NCBI RefSeq assembly: GCF_001905125.1
Contig: NZ_LWLE01000001.1
Span: 984,101 to 1,048,100 of the forward strand
Length of the DNA stretch: 64,000 nt
Direction: 5' to 3'
Source of the DNA: Streptomyces sp. TSRI0281
Lineage (GTDB): Bacteria > Actinomycetota > Actinomycetes > Streptomycetales > Streptomycetaceae
The notes under the pieces are model-generated. The model had not been told where the DNA came from, did no database searches, and saw nothing but the letters and a program-made list of their open reading frames with translations. The position numbers were made by a program, and so were the translations under genes. Of this stretch, positions 41,966-50,811 are shown piece after piece; the first letter of the stretch is position 1, and each line of letters opens with the position of its first letter.

Positions 41966-43816
41966 CTACTGGGGAGCGGTGACGTCTCCGTAGCGGCCGA
42001 CCACGACCAGCGCCTGGTTCTTCAGCGCGGTCGAGCCCGGGGACCAGTACTGGCTGTGACCTTCCGATTTCTTGGGATCGTTGGGCCCACCGCCCTCGCC
42101 GTGGGTGTTCATCTGGTTCGCGCCGAAGAGGTCGTCGCTGGGGATGATGAAGGTTCCGCCGCCGATTTTCCACTGGCTGCCGCCGTGACCGTAACGGCCG
42201 ATGTCGGGCACCTTGTCACCGTCGGCCTCCTCGTTCCACACATGCCCCTTCGGCACGTCCATCTGCTCCGCCGAACCGACCTTGACCCCCGGGCTTCCGG
42301 CGAAGATCACGTCGTCGGCGTTGAGATCGCCCTTCTCTGCCGCCGCCCCGATGAGGGTCGTGCCGTACGAGTGGCCGATGGCCGTCCGGTGCGGCTCCCC
42401 GGGGCCGCTGTGGGAGGCGTCGAGGCCGTCCATGAACTGGCGGTAGGCCGGGGCGCCGTCATAGGCGTAGTGCTCGAAGGGGGCGTCCTTGACGGGGTCC
42501 TGCGGAGCGTCGTAGCCCAGCCAGGTGATGGTCGACACCGAGGCCCCCGGGGACGCCTGGTTGGTCTGGCGCCAGAGATCGGTCATCCGGTTGATGTTGC
42601 CCCCGACGCCGTCCAGGTCGGACCCCGTGCCCGGCACGTACACCGCCTGGTGCTGCGCCGTGTCCGGGTTTCCGGTGGCGACGATGGCGCGGCCGTGCCC
42701 CTCGGGGCTGAAGCCGAGCAGATACGCCTCCGGCAGCCCTTCGGTGCCGGTGGCGTCGAAACGCTTTTCGATGGCGTCCATGCCCTTGAGGGAGTCGGTG
42801 AGGTGGCGGTAGTCGTCGCCGTACTTCCGGTCCCAGTCCATCCATTCGTCGGTATGGATCTTGGAGCCCCCGGCGAGGGTCATCAGGATGGTCCACTCCT
42901 TGGCGGGCGGCTTCGGGATCGCGTCCAGCCTGATCCGGTACTCGGCCTGTTTCTCGTCGAGCACGATCCGGTTGGCCTCGTCCCTGACCTCGGCGGGCAG
43001 ACCGTCCAGTTTGCCCACGAGATCGGGGTGGAGGGAGAGGTACGCCTCCTGTTCCTGGGGGGAGAGCCCCTTCCACCAGTCGGCGTTCCGCACGGGGGTG
43101 GCGTCCTTCGGCGGCCCGCCGATCGAGTCCAGGTAGCCCCGGCCCGCTTCCCGTACACCCGCCGCGTCCGACTGGGCGTCGGCGAGGTCGTGCGCGGAGA
43201 CGGTGAGGTCGTCGTCCGCCTTCAGCGCCCGTATCTTCGGCTCCCACTTGGCGTCCGCCTCCGTCGCCTCCCTGAGGGCGGCGGCGATACGGTCCGCGAG
43301 GGCGATCGCCTCGGCGCGGTGGGGGTTGGGGTCGGGGTTGAGGCTCAGACGGGCGAGCGCGGACTGGCCGCCGGGCGCCAGGGGCCCGGGGGCCTGGGGC
43401 GCCGCGCCGGCGGCGACCGTGCCGCCGGGGGGCGGCAGCTCGACGCTGTTGCGCGACTGTCCGGCCGGGTAGGTGACGCTGCCGTCCGCGCCGACCGCGA
43501 ACTTGAGCGCCTCCGCGTCACCGAGCGCCGACACGAGCTTCCCGCGGGCCACGTCCATGTCGTGGGCGAACCCGTTGAGCGCGGTGCTCGCCAGCCCGCA
43601 CTCGATCTGCGTGTAGTGGAAGTTGGCCGCCAGCTTCTTCAGCTCCGCGAGTGCGGCGTCCATGGCTTCCCCGCTGAGGGAAGCGCGCATTCCGGCCGCG
43701 ACGACGTTGTCGAGGTGGTCCTTGGACGCGGCGGCCATGTTGCTGGTCGCGCGGTAGCCGTCGGCCGCCTGGGTGAACTCGGACGGCTTCAGTGCGTTGA
43801 GCGTGGCGAGATCCAT
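41966..43816 (-). CDS. DUF1023 alpha/beta-hydrolase, probable type VII substrate
   Basis: 616 residues. The N-terminal 120 residues are helical, WXG/LXG-like (EFTQAADGYRATSNMAAASK, AALAELKKLAANFHYTQIEC). The C-terminal half is the DUF1023 hydrolase: AVYVPGTGSDLDGVGG, ITWLGYDAPQDP and the nucleophile elbow HRTAIGHSYGTTLIGAAAEK (G-H-S-Y-G). The His/Asp partners lie further on. Such proteins are encoded next to WXG100 genes in Streptomyces and are thought to be secreted lipases or esterases. The WXG-like partner gene at 43826 ends 9 nt upstream of this start, so the two are co-transcribed. Confidence 0.9.
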   Translation of the reverse strand: MDLATLNALKPSEFTQAADGYRATSNMAAASKDHLDNVVAAGMRASLSGEAMDAALAELKKLAANFHYTQIECGLASTALNGFAHDMDVARGKLVSALGDAEALKFAVGADGSVTYPAGQSRNSVELPPPGGTVAAGAAPQAPGPLAPGGQSALARLSLNPDPNPHRAEAIALADRIAAALREATEADAKWEPKIRALKADDDLTVSAHDLADAQSDAAGVREAGRGYLDSIGGPPKDATPVRNADWWKGLSPQEQEAYLSLHPDLVGKLDGLPAEVRDEANRIVLDEKQAEYRIRLDAIPKPPAKEWTILMTLAGGSKIHTDEWMDWDRKYGDDYRHLTDSLKGMDAIEKRFDATGTEGLPEAYLLGFSPEGHGRAIVATGNPDTAQHQAVYVPGTGSDLDGVGGNINRMTDLWRQTNQASPGASVSTITWLGYDAPQDPVKDAPFEHYAYDGAPAYRQFMDGLDASHSGPGEPHRTAIGHSYGTTLIGAAAEKGDLNADDVIFAGSPGVKVGSAEQMDVPKGHVWNEEADGDKVPDIGRYGHGGSQWKIGGGTFIIPSDDLFGANQMNTHGEGGGPNDPKKSEGHSQYWSPGSTALKNQALVVVGRYGDVTAPQ

Positions 43817-43825
43817 GGCGGCCCG

Positions 43826-44287
43826 TCACCGCCCCGGTGCCTGGCCACCGACAGCGTGCGTGTCGGCGTACCGGCTGTCGATGGCGGTGAACGCGCCCCT
43901 GACGGCGTCGTCGGTCCGGAGGAGGTCGTGCCCGGCTCTCTCCAGGGCCTCCTTGACGCTGCCGCAGCGCTCGTCGACGCTTCTGACGTACCGGGACCAG
44001 GAGCCGTACACGTCCTTCTGGGCCCCCGCGGTCAGGCACCCCGCGGCGTCGGCCCCCTGCTGCCCGTCCGCCAACTGGGTCAGGGCCTTGCCCAGCCCTT
44101 CCCGCAGCCCTCCGACGCCCTCGCCCGCCTTGTTCCACGCCTGCTTGTTGGACTGCAGGCCCGCGGTGACGGCGCTCGTCGACGGTGCGGCCGGCCCGTC
44201 ACCGGGCAGGTACTGGTTGAGCTGCATCTGCGTCCCGTGCCGCTGGGCGGCTTCCTGCTTCAGCTGTTCCCACTCGTCCCACGCCAT
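43826..44287 (-). CDS. helical WXG-like secretion partner
   Basis: 153 residues from ATG 44287, with GGGGGAGGAGA upstream. All-helical: EWEQLKQEAAQRHGTQMQLN, TAGLQSNKQAWNKAGEGVGG, and YVRSVDERCGSVKEALERAG. It has no clean WxG turn but the helical-hairpin layout of type VII partners, with NKQAWNKAGEG as the possible turn. It is the first gene of an operon with the DUF1023 hydrolase and lipoprotein genes. A role as chaperone or co-substrate of the hydrolase is inference. Confidence 0.8.
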   Translation of the reverse strand: MAWDEWEQLKQEAAQRHGTQMQLNQYLPGDGPAAPSTSAVTAGLQSNKQAWNKAGEGVGGLREGLGKALTQLADGQQGADAAGCLTAGAQKDVYGSWSRYVRSVDERCGSVKEALERAGHDLLRTDDAVRGAFTAIDSRYADTHAVGGQAPGR

Positions 44288-44702
44288 GCGTGGTCTCCTC
44301 CCCCGTGGCCCCCGGGCGTGCCCCGGAGCGTGTGGTCCCGCTGCCCCGCGCCCCATGGGGGCGCCGCCGCGGACGGTACGGACGGGAGCCCGGTCCGCCC
44401 TGGTGCCCTCATCGAGCGGCCCCGAGTGTCCGTACGTGGCGGCAGCGTGGCCCATCCCGGTGCACTGCCGGAGACCGGACCGGCTCAAACCGATCGGTGC
44501 GGACGGATGCCCTCCGCGCGGTACGGACAGCTCGGACGCCATCGAGCGGCAGAAACCAACTACCGTCCACGGAAAGGAAATTGGCTTGATGGACCTCCAG
44601 GAAAGCCAGGACCTTCCGCAGGGATCGGACCGACCGGGGGAGCGGGGCCGGGCGCTGGACGTCACGGCCGCACGGGCGGCGTTCCACTCCTCTCTCAAAC
44701 AA
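44288..44702. other. divergent control region, no gene
   Basis: About 415 bases between the WXG-like gene and the PadR gene. ATG 44589, with GGAAAGGAAA upstream, is in frame with PadR and could extend it by 43 residues, but the extension looks unlike the family. No other gene is seen. Confidence 0.4.
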
Positions 44703-44725
44703 GGTACTGTGCATTGCATGGAACC
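44703..44725. promoter_or_regulatory. PadR operator overlapping the start codon
   Basis: A 23-bp imperfect inverted repeat centred on 44714: GGT....TGCA (44703-44713) pairs with TGCA....ACC (44715-44725). It covers the -10 box TACTGT (44705-44710) and ATG 44718. PadR-family genes with HAAS partners often repress themselves through such TGCA-centred sites. Confidence 0.65.
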
Positions 44726-45107
44726 GGTCGAAGCGAGCAGCCGCCCCGGAAGCAAGGCCGTCAGCCAGCTTCGTAAGGGCGTGCTGGAGTACTGCGTGCT
44801 CGCACTGATGCGCGACGGTGCGCGGTACGGGGTCGAGCTGCTGCGGGAGCTGGAGGAGACGGGGGCGCTGGCGACCAGCCAGGGCACGGTCTACCCCCTG
44901 CTGTCCCGGCTGCGACGGGACGAGCTCGTCGTCACCACCTGGCGCGAGTCGGTCTCGGGTCCGCCGCGGCGCTACTACGAACTGACCGAGGCCGGACACG
45001 CCGCCCTCGCCGAGTTCACCGGCACCTGGCCCGCCTTCCGCAACGCCGTCGACCACCTTCTCGCACCGAAGACGCGCACCCAGGCACCTGGAGAGACAGA
45101 ACGATGA
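44718..45107 (+). CDS. PadR-family transcriptional regulator
   Basis: 129 residues from ATG 44718. Winged-helix PadR pattern: QLRKGVLEYCVLALMRDGAR, YGVELLRELEETGALATSQG, TVYPLLSRLRRDELVVTTWR, GPPRRYYELTEAGHAALAEF. No ribosome binding site precedes the ATG, but TTCCAC (44682-44687), 17 bp, then TACTGT 7 nt before the ATG suggests a leaderless transcript. A longer start at 44589 is possible. It overlaps the HAAS gene by ATGA and probably represses the pair. Confidence 0.93.
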   Translation: MEPVEASSRPGSKAVSQLRKGVLEYCVLALMRDGARYGVELLRELEETGALATSQGTVYPLLSRLRRDELVVTTWRESVSGPPRRYYELTEAGHAALAEFTGTWPAFRNAVDHLLAPKTRTQAPGETER

Positions 45108-45742
45108 ACACCCAGCACACGGGGCAGACGGACAGCGCGTTGGTCCAGCAGTACCTGGCGGCCGTCGAGCGTGAGACCTCGGCGCTCCCCGCGGACCGCC
45201 GTCAGGAGCTGGTCTCCGATCTCGCCGAGCACATCGAGATAGCGCTCGCCGAACGGCCCGGCAGCAGCCGGGACATCCTGCGCGAACTGGGCGACCCCCG
45301 CACCATCGCCACCACCGCGCTCCAGGAGGCGGGGGCCGGGGCCGACGCCGGGGCCGGAGCCGGGGGCTCTGGCGGGGCAGCGGTGAAGACGGGTAACGGG
45401 AAGACCGCCGGGCGCCGTTCGCCCGCGTGGGTCGCGGTGGCGCTTCCGGTACTCGCCATGGTGCCCGGCCAGTTCTGGGGGCCGCTGGGCTTCGCGTTCA
45501 GGATCGCCGGGATCATCGTGCTGTGCAGGTCCCCGTACTGGACGCGGGACCAGAAATGGGCCGGCGTGGCGATCACCGCGGCCCTGCCCACGGCGATGGC
45601 CTTGGCCTTCAACTTCGGCCTCGCCCCCAGCGATCCGCCGGCCGCCGTGGGCTGGGTGACCGCCGCGGTGATGGCGGTCATTGCCTTCGGCGGCGCGGGC
45701 TGGCTCTGGAAGGTACGCAACGACCGGGACCCCGCCGCGTAG
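45104..45742 (+). CDS. HAAS-domain (DUF1700-like) membrane protein
   Basis: 212 residues. The N-terminal HAAS domain: LVQQYLAAVERETSALPADR, RQELVSDLAEHIEIALAERP, ILRELGDPRTIATTALQEAG. An Ala/Gly-rich linker then leads to four hydrophobic helices (AWVAVALPVLAMVPGQFWGP, LGFAFRIAGIIVLC, WAGVAITAALPTAMALAFNF, AVGWVTAAVMAVIAFGGAG). HAAS proteins act with the PadR repressor encoded just before, probably sensing a membrane signal. Confidence 0.92.
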   Translation: MNTQHTGQTDSALVQQYLAAVERETSALPADRRQELVSDLAEHIEIALAERPGSSRDILRELGDPRTIATTALQEAGAGADAGAGAGGSGGAAVKTGNGKTAGRRSPAWVAVALPVLAMVPGQFWGPLGFAFRIAGIIVLCRSPYWTRDQKWAGVAITAALPTAMALAFNFGLAPSDPPAAVGWVTAAVMAVIAFGGAGWLWKVRNDRDPAA

Positions 45743-45832
45743 ACCGGACCCCGGCGAACCGGCCCGACGAACAGCCCGGCGATCCGGCCCGCCATCAGGC
45801 CCGCGAACGGCCGGCGCTCCGCACGCGACGGC

Positions 45833-46042
45833 CTAGAAGATCCCCCACAGCAGCCCGACGAACTGGTGTACCAGCACCGCCAGCAGCACAAGAATCCCGA
45901 CGATCACCACTGTGACCCAGGAACAGCCGGAACCCGCGGGCTCCACCCCGTGACTGTCGCGCCCGCCACCCAGCTCCCCGTCGAACAAGTCCACGGCCGC
46001 CCCCTCTCTCCCGCACCCGGAGCCCCCCGGCTCCATCGGCAT
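45833..46042 (-). CDS. small single-pass membrane protein
   Basis: 69 residues if started at ATG 46042; GTG 46054 and ATG 46036 are alternatives and no ribosome binding site is decisive. A Gly-rich polar head (GELGGGRDSHGVEPAGSGCS) is followed by one strong membrane helix to the C-terminus (WVTVVIVGILVLLAVLVHQF). Unrecognised family. It lies between the HAAS gene and a small hypothetical gene. Confidence 0.5.
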   Translation of the reverse strand: MPMEPGGSGCGREGAAVDLFDGELGGGRDSHGVEPAGSGCSWVTVVIVGILVLLAVLVHQFVGLLWGIF

Positions 46043-46164
46043 GTACTGTCGCACGCTCCAGCGCTGCCGGGGAGCTGTGCACCGTACTCAGAGGCCGGGG
46101 AGAACGTACTCAGAAAGAGCCCCTCAACCTGACCGCGCCGCAGCGCGGTCGACCCGCCACAGGG

Positions 46165-46464
46165 TCAGCCGTCGCGGTCCCGGGCGGCCAGCCAGATCGT
46201 GAGGTCGTTGGCGATCCGGTGGATGCTGGTTTCGGTGGCGACCTCGTGCTCGCGCCGGGCCGTATCGCGGCGGACAACCTCGTAGCCCCCGTCGCGGACG
46301 GTGACCGACGCGTACCAGGGCGGATCATCCGTGTAGGGCCGGATGACGACGAAGGTGTTGTGCGCGTCGTTGAGGTCGCTGAACAGCATGAACAGCGCGT
46401 CCTCGGACGGGTCGTCGATGAAGTCGCCGTCCTCGCTCTGCGCGCGGTAGTACGAAGCCTCCAT
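46165..46464 (-). CDS. small hypothetical protein
   Basis: 99 residues from ATG 46464 (GAGGGGACAGCTC upstream supports this start over 46485). Sequence features: EASYYRAQSEDGDFIDDPSE, ALFMLFSDLNDAHNTFVVIR and WYASVTVRDGGYEVVRRDTA. The alternation of strands and an acidic helix looks like a compact alpha/beta domain, as in small proteins often called immunity-like or hypothetical in Streptomyces. No specific family can be named. Confidence 0.75.
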   Translation of the reverse strand: MEASYYRAQSEDGDFIDDPSEDALFMLFSDLNDAHNTFVVIRPYTDDPPWYASVTVRDGGYEVVRRDTARREHEVATETSIHRIANDLTIWLAARDRDG

Positions 46465-46549
46465 GAGCTGTCCCCTCTGCGACATGCCGGGCCGATTGCG
46501 GTCAGCCTCGCACGCCGGTCCGACAACCCCACGGCGCGAACGACAGCGC

Positions 46550-46680
46550 GAAGGGCGGAGAAGGAGCGGGGCAGAGCGAAAGGGGCAGGAAGAAGGGGCG
46601 GAGAGAGAAGGGCAGGACGAGGGGGCAGGACGAGGGGGCGGAGAGCGAAGGGGCCAGGACGAGGGGCGGCCCGGACAGTG
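46550..46680. repeat. polypurine tract with tandem repeats
   Basis: From 46550 to 46680 the plus strand is almost entirely A and G. GGCAGGACGAGGGGGC-type units recur at about 46608-46665. Such tracts can form triplex or G-quadruplex structures. It lies between the small hypothetical gene and the AraC/GyrI gene, where no coding frame is convincing. Confidence 0.7.
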
Positions 46681-46707
46681 AGCCGGTAGGCCGCCCGTCC
46701 GTACCGC

Positions 46708-47574
46708 TCAGGCGGCCTGCCGCTCCACGGGAATCCACAGCTCCGCGTCCGCCCGCGCCCCGTCGTCGAAGACGCGCACGCGCAGGATCTCGGGGCCCGG
46801 CCTGCTCCGGTACGGATTCGACGGGAACCACTGCGTGAACACGTCCCGCCACAGGTACTGGAGTGCCTGCGGGAAGGCGCCCGAGTTCCCGAAGACGGCC
46901 CACGCCCCCGCCGGAACGTCCAGGGCCTCCATGTCCGCCGGAGCCTCGGCACACGTCACCACGCCGTGGTAGTAGTCGAGTTCGGTCCCCTCGGCCCGGC
47001 TCGGATCGATGTGGTCGCTCACACCGACCACCCCCTTCGGCTCCTGGTCCGACAGTTCCGCGATACGCCGGTGCTTCTCCGGGTCCATGCCCCGGATGAA
47101 CGCGGCGATCGCCGGGTTGACCCCTTCATGGACGAGCGGTACGCGGGCCTTCCCGCCCACCACGCGGAACGCCTCCTTGTCCACGATCCGGTAGCGCATA
47201 CTGCTGCTTCCTTCGATGACGAGGCGGAAGGACATCCGTGGCTGGGACCGCAGAGCCGCACCGGTCCGCCGGGCCTCGCCCGGACCCACACCGTGCACGG
47301 CGCGGAACGCACGGGCGAACGCCTCGCCCGAGCGGTAGCCGTAGCGCATACCGACGTCCAGCAGCGTCCGCTCACCGGCGAGCACCTCGGCGCCCGCCAC
47401 GGTCAGCCGTCTGCGCCGGATGTACTCCGACAGCGGCATGCCCGCCAGCGCCGAGAACATCCGGCGGAAGTGGTACTCCGACGTCACCGCGATGCGCGCG
47501 AGATCCGCCACGTCGATCGGCTGATCGAGGTGCGACTCCACGTGCTCCATGGCCTGGTTCAGCTGCTCCAGCAT
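46708..47574 (-). CDS. AraC-family regulator with GyrI-like ligand domain
   Basis: 288 residues. Two HTHs of the AraC type: IDVADLARIAVTSEYHFRRM with FSALAGMPLSEYIRRRRL, and ERTLLDVGMRYGYRSGEAFA with RAFRAVHGVGPGEARRTG. The C-terminal 150 residues are the GyrI/SOUL-like effector domain (MRYRIVDKEAFRVVGGKARV, YYHGVVTCAEAPADMEALDV, WFPSNPYRSRPGPEI). MarA/Rob-like proteins of this layout sense small molecules. The target is unknown; the gene is separated from neighbours on both sides. Confidence 0.94.
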   Translation of the reverse strand: MLEQLNQAMEHVESHLDQPIDVADLARIAVTSEYHFRRMFSALAGMPLSEYIRRRRLTVAGAEVLAGERTLLDVGMRYGYRSGEAFARAFRAVHGVGPGEARRTGAALRSQPRMSFRLVIEGSSSMRYRIVDKEAFRVVGGKARVPLVHEGVNPAIAAFIRGMDPEKHRRIAELSDQEPKGVVGVSDHIDPSRAEGTELDYYHGVVTCAEAPADMEALDVPAGAWAVFGNSGAFPQALQYLWRDVFTQWFPSNPYRSRPGPEILRVRVFDDGARADAELWIPVERQAA

Positions 47575-47754
47575 CCCGGCCCCCTTCCCGTTCGCTCCCT
47601 CAGGCTAGGAGAGAGCCCGCGCGCCGCACCCGACATCCTGTGCCCGAAGCGGTCGGGTCGGGCACAGGAGGCCGGGAAGGGGTGCCGGGGACGTCGGGGG
47701 CGCCGGGAGCGGGCGCCGGAAGCGGGCGTCGGGGGGGGGCGTGACGCCCTGCCC

Positions 47755-50073
47755 TCAGCCCTTCACCGTGAAGTCCGCCCGCAGCAGCGCCTCGTCACGC
47801 GACGACGGGCCGACGAGCAGTTCGAAGCGGCCGGGTTCCACGATGCGGTGGCCCTCGGCATCCACGAGGGTGCAGTCCGCGACCGGCAGCTCGACCGGAA
47901 CCTCCCGCGACTCCCCCGGAGCCAGCGCCACCTGCCGGTACGCCTTCAGCTCCTTCTCGGCCCAGGTGACCGACGTGACCGTGTCGCTGACGTACACCTG
48001 CACCGTCTCCAGCGCGGGCCGCGCACCCGTGTTGGTGAGCGTGACACGCGCCCGCACCGTGTCGCCCGCCCCCACGACGGAGGTCAGCACCTCCAGGTCC
48101 GCGTACTCCACCGTCGTGTAGCTCAGGCCCTCGCCGAACACGAACGCCGGGCTCTGCGTGAGATCCGCGTACCGCGTGCCGTGCTGGCCGCGCACCTGGT
48201 TGTAGTACGTCGGCTGCTGACCGGCGTGCCGGGCGAAGGACAGCGGCAGGCGACCGGTGGGCTCGACCAGCCCGAGGACGAGTTCGGCCACGGCCCGGCC
48301 ACCGAGCATGCCCGGGTTGAACGCGTGCACGATCGCCGCCGCACCGCGAGCGGACGGCGGCAGCACCAGCGGCTTGGAGCTGATGACCACGACGACGAGC
48401 GGCTTGCCCGTCGCGGCCAGCGCGTCCAGCAACGCCACCTGACCGCCGACCAGTTCCAGCGTCGCGGTGGACTTCCCCTCACCGACCAGTTCGATACGGT
48501 CGCCGACGACCGCGACCACGTAGTCGGCTGCCCGCGCCGCCGCGACCGCCTCCTCGATCAGCGCCGCGTCGGCCCCGGCGGGCACGACGACCTCCGGCCG
48601 GGGCTGCCCGTCCGGGAAGAACGCGCCCTCCGGGTCGGGCCCCACGGTGAGAATGTCGGCACCGCGTGCGTACGAGACGTTCCACCCGGCGGGCACATGG
48701 TCGCGGAACCCGTCCAGCACCGTACGGATCATGCGGCGCGGCTGCCCGTCCGGCAGCCAGTCGGCCTGGCCCGATGACCCCGCCCAGTCCCCGAGCTGAG
48801 TCTGCGGGTCGTCGGCGTTGGGGCCGACGACGGCGACCGTGCGCGGTACGGGACCCAAGGCCCCCGGCGCGGAGGACGACCCGGGCGCGGCCACCGCCCG
48901 CCCGTCGTCACCCGTCTCGAACCCGCCGGACAGCGGCAGCGTCCCGTCGTTGGCCAGCAGCACCAGCGAGCGCCGGGCCGCCTCCAGGTTCAGCGCGGCG
49001 TGCTCGGCGCTCCCGATGAACTCCGCCTGCCGGGCCGCGTCCGGGCGGCGCGGGTCCTCGAAGAGGCCCAGCTCGAACTTGAGCGTCAGGATGCGGCGTA
49101 CGGCGGCGTCGATCTCCACCTCGTCGAGCGTGCCGGCCGCCACCGCCTCCTGCGCCCCCTCGAAGAAGGCGGGCGTCGTCATCACCATGTCGTTGCCCGC
49201 GCGCACCGCCGCCGCCGACGCCTGCGCGGCATCGGCGTACACCTTCTGCTCCCACACCATGCGGCCGACGTTGTCCCAGTCGGTCACCAGCGTCCCGGTG
49301 TACCCCCACTCGCCGCGCAGCACCTCGTTCAGCAGCCAGTTGTTCACCGTGATCGGCACGCCGTCCATCGACTGGTAGCCGAGCATGAACGTCCGGCAGC
49401 CCTCGCGCGCGACCCGCTCGAACGGCGGGAGGAACCACGACCGCAGCTTGCGCCGCGAAATGTCCGCCTCGCTCGCGTCACGGCCGCCCTGCGTCTCGGA
49501 GTAGCCCGCGAAGTGCTTGGCACACGCCAGGATCGCCGTCGGGTCGGCCAGACCGTCGCCCTGATAGCCGCGCACCATGGCCGAGGCCAGCTCGCCGATG
49601 AGGAACGGGTCCTCGCCGAACGTCTCGCTCACCCGCCCCCAGCGCAGGTCCCGTGTGATGCACAGCACCGGCGAGAACGTCCAGTGCACACCGGTCGCCG
49701 CGACCTCGACGGCAGTCGCCCTGGCGATCCGCTCCACCAGCTCCGCGTCCCAGGTCGCGGCCATGCCGAGCTGCGTCGGGTAGATCGTGGCGCCCTCCCA
49801 GAAGGAGTGCCCATGAATGCAGTCCTCCGCGACGAGCAGCGGAATCCGCAGCCGGGTGCGCCCGGTGAGCTCGGCGGCCTCCAGGACGCGTTCGGGCGAG
49901 GCGTGGAGGATCGATCCCACGTGCAGGTCCTCGACGAGGTGCCGCACCCCGTCCTTGGCGTTCAGCTGAAGCATCTGGCCGGTCTTCTCCGGCAGCGTCA
50001 TCCGGCCGAGAAGGTCACTGACCCGCTCCGCCACGGGCAGCGCAGGGTCGAGGTAGGGCGGGAAGAGACCCAC
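47755..50073 (-). CDS. family 3 glycoside hydrolase (beta-glucosidase type)
   Basis: 772 residues from GTG 50073 (AAAGGA 6 nt upstream); an upstream in-frame ATG at 50103 is less likely. GH3 N-domain: PLLVAEDCIHGHSFWEGATI, CAKHFAGYSETQGGRDASEA and the nucleophile Asp in GTLVTDWDNVGRMVWEQ. GH3 C-domain: NLEAARRSLVLLANDGTLPL, AVVGPNADDPQTQLGDWAGS. A fibronectin type III-like domain ends the protein (VRARVTLTNTGARPALETVQ). No signal peptide, so it is intracellular and would hydrolyse imported beta-glucosides or xylosides. The divergent TetR gene at 50212 is the likely regulator. Confidence 0.95.
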   Translation of the reverse strand: MGLFPPYLDPALPVAERVSDLLGRMTLPEKTGQMLQLNAKDGVRHLVEDLHVGSILHASPERVLEAAELTGRTRLRIPLLVAEDCIHGHSFWEGATIYPTQLGMAATWDAELVERIARATAVEVAATGVHWTFSPVLCITRDLRWGRVSETFGEDPFLIGELASAMVRGYQGDGLADPTAILACAKHFAGYSETQGGRDASEADISRRKLRSWFLPPFERVAREGCRTFMLGYQSMDGVPITVNNWLLNEVLRGEWGYTGTLVTDWDNVGRMVWEQKVYADAAQASAAAVRAGNDMVMTTPAFFEGAQEAVAAGTLDEVEIDAAVRRILTLKFELGLFEDPRRPDAARQAEFIGSAEHAALNLEAARRSLVLLANDGTLPLSGGFETGDDGRAVAAPGSSSAPGALGPVPRTVAVVGPNADDPQTQLGDWAGSSGQADWLPDGQPRRMIRTVLDGFRDHVPAGWNVSYARGADILTVGPDPEGAFFPDGQPRPEVVVPAGADAALIEEAVAAARAADYVVAVVGDRIELVGEGKSTATLELVGGQVALLDALAATGKPLVVVVISSKPLVLPPSARGAAAIVHAFNPGMLGGRAVAELVLGLVEPTGRLPLSFARHAGQQPTYYNQVRGQHGTRYADLTQSPAFVFGEGLSYTTVEYADLEVLTSVVGAGDTVRARVTLTNTGARPALETVQVYVSDTVTSVTWAEKELKAYRQVALAPGESREVPVELPVADCTLVDAEGHRIVEPGRFELLVGPSSRDEALLRADFTVKG

Positions 50074-50127
50074 AGGAGTTCCTTTCAGGACGTCACTCCA
50101 CACATCACCGCATCACCGTACGCTCAA

Positions 50128-50143
50128 TACCGACCGGGTGGTA
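50128..50143. promoter_or_regulatory. TetR operator between GH3 and TetR genes
   Basis: TACCGACCGGGTGGTA is a near-perfect palindrome of type TACC-N2-CCGG-N2-GGTA, closely like the consensus of a large group of actinobacterial TetR regulators. It lies 54 bp upstream of the GH3 GTG and 68 bp upstream of the TetR GTG. Confidence 0.8.
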
Positions 50144-50211
50144 AGTATCTGGCTGTGACAGCCTGGCGGCACAGCCGTCCGGGGTACCGGGAAGAAGTCG
50201 GGAGCGTACGA

Positions 50212-50811
50212 GTGACCGCAGAAGCGGGGCGTGGCTACGCCAAGGGCCGGGCGAAGCGCCGCGAGATCCTCGACCAGGCCATGGCCATGTTCGGCGAGGC
50301 CGGGTACCGGGGTGCCTCGCTGCGCGTCATCGCGACCCGCTGCGGCATCTCGCACCCCGGCCTCCTGCACCACTTCCCGACCAAGGAGTCCCTGCTCCTC
50401 GCGGTCCTCGAACACCGCGACGACGTGGACGGCGAGTGGCTGGCGCTCGGCGTCGCCACGGGCGTCGACCATCTGCGCCGGCTCGCCGACCTGGCCGCCC
50501 TGAACGCCACGCGGCGCGGGATCGTCGAGCTGTTCTCGGTGGTCGCCGCCGAGGCGACCGCCGCCGACCATCCCGCCCACGCGTACTTCGTCCGCCGCTA
50601 CCGGACCTCCGTCACGAACACGGAACGCGCCTACCGCGAGGCCCGCGACGAAGGCGCCCTGCGCGCCGACATCGACCCGTCGGCCGCCGGCCGGCAACTG
50701 ATCGCCCTCATGGACGGCCTCCAGGTCCAGTGGCTCCTCAGCGACGGCGAGACGGACATGGCGGGCGTCCTGCGCGCCCACGTCCGGTCCCAGCTCACCG
50801 TCGACTTCTGA
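50212..50811 (+). CDS. TetR-family repressor, likely of the GH3 gene
   Basis: 199 residues from GTG 50212, GGGAGCG upstream. HTH: RREILDQAMAMFGEAGYRGA, SLRVIATRCGISHPGLLHHF, PTKESLLLAVLEHRDD. The LLHHFPTKE segment is typical of the group that recognises TACCGACC-type sites. The ligand domain includes IVELFSVVAAEATAADHPAH and a C-terminal dimer helix pair. It is divergent from the GH3 gene and its own operator candidate lies between them, so sugar-dependent induction is a reasonable inference. Confidence 0.94.
   Translation: MTAEAGRGYAKGRAKRREILDQAMAMFGEAGYRGASLRVIATRCGISHPGLLHHFPTKESLLLAVLEHRDDVDGEWLALGVATGVDHLRRLADLAALNATRRGIVELFSVVAAEATAADHPAHAYFVRRYRTSVTNTERAYREARDEGALRADIDPSAAGRQLIALMDGLQVQWLLSDGETDMAGVLRAHVRSQLTVDF

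Noticed and set aside
44589..44717. Longer PadR start at ATG 44589 with a purine-rich upstream sequence
   Set aside because: The added 43 residues do not resemble PadR N-termini and would cover the probable operator and -10 box; kept only as an alternative.
47576..47754. Poly-G stretch near 47730 as a phase-variable tract
   Set aside because: It lies outside the coding sequences, after the GH3 stop and away from the AraC-type gene's promoter signals, and could be a sequencing artefact; there is no gene for it to switch.
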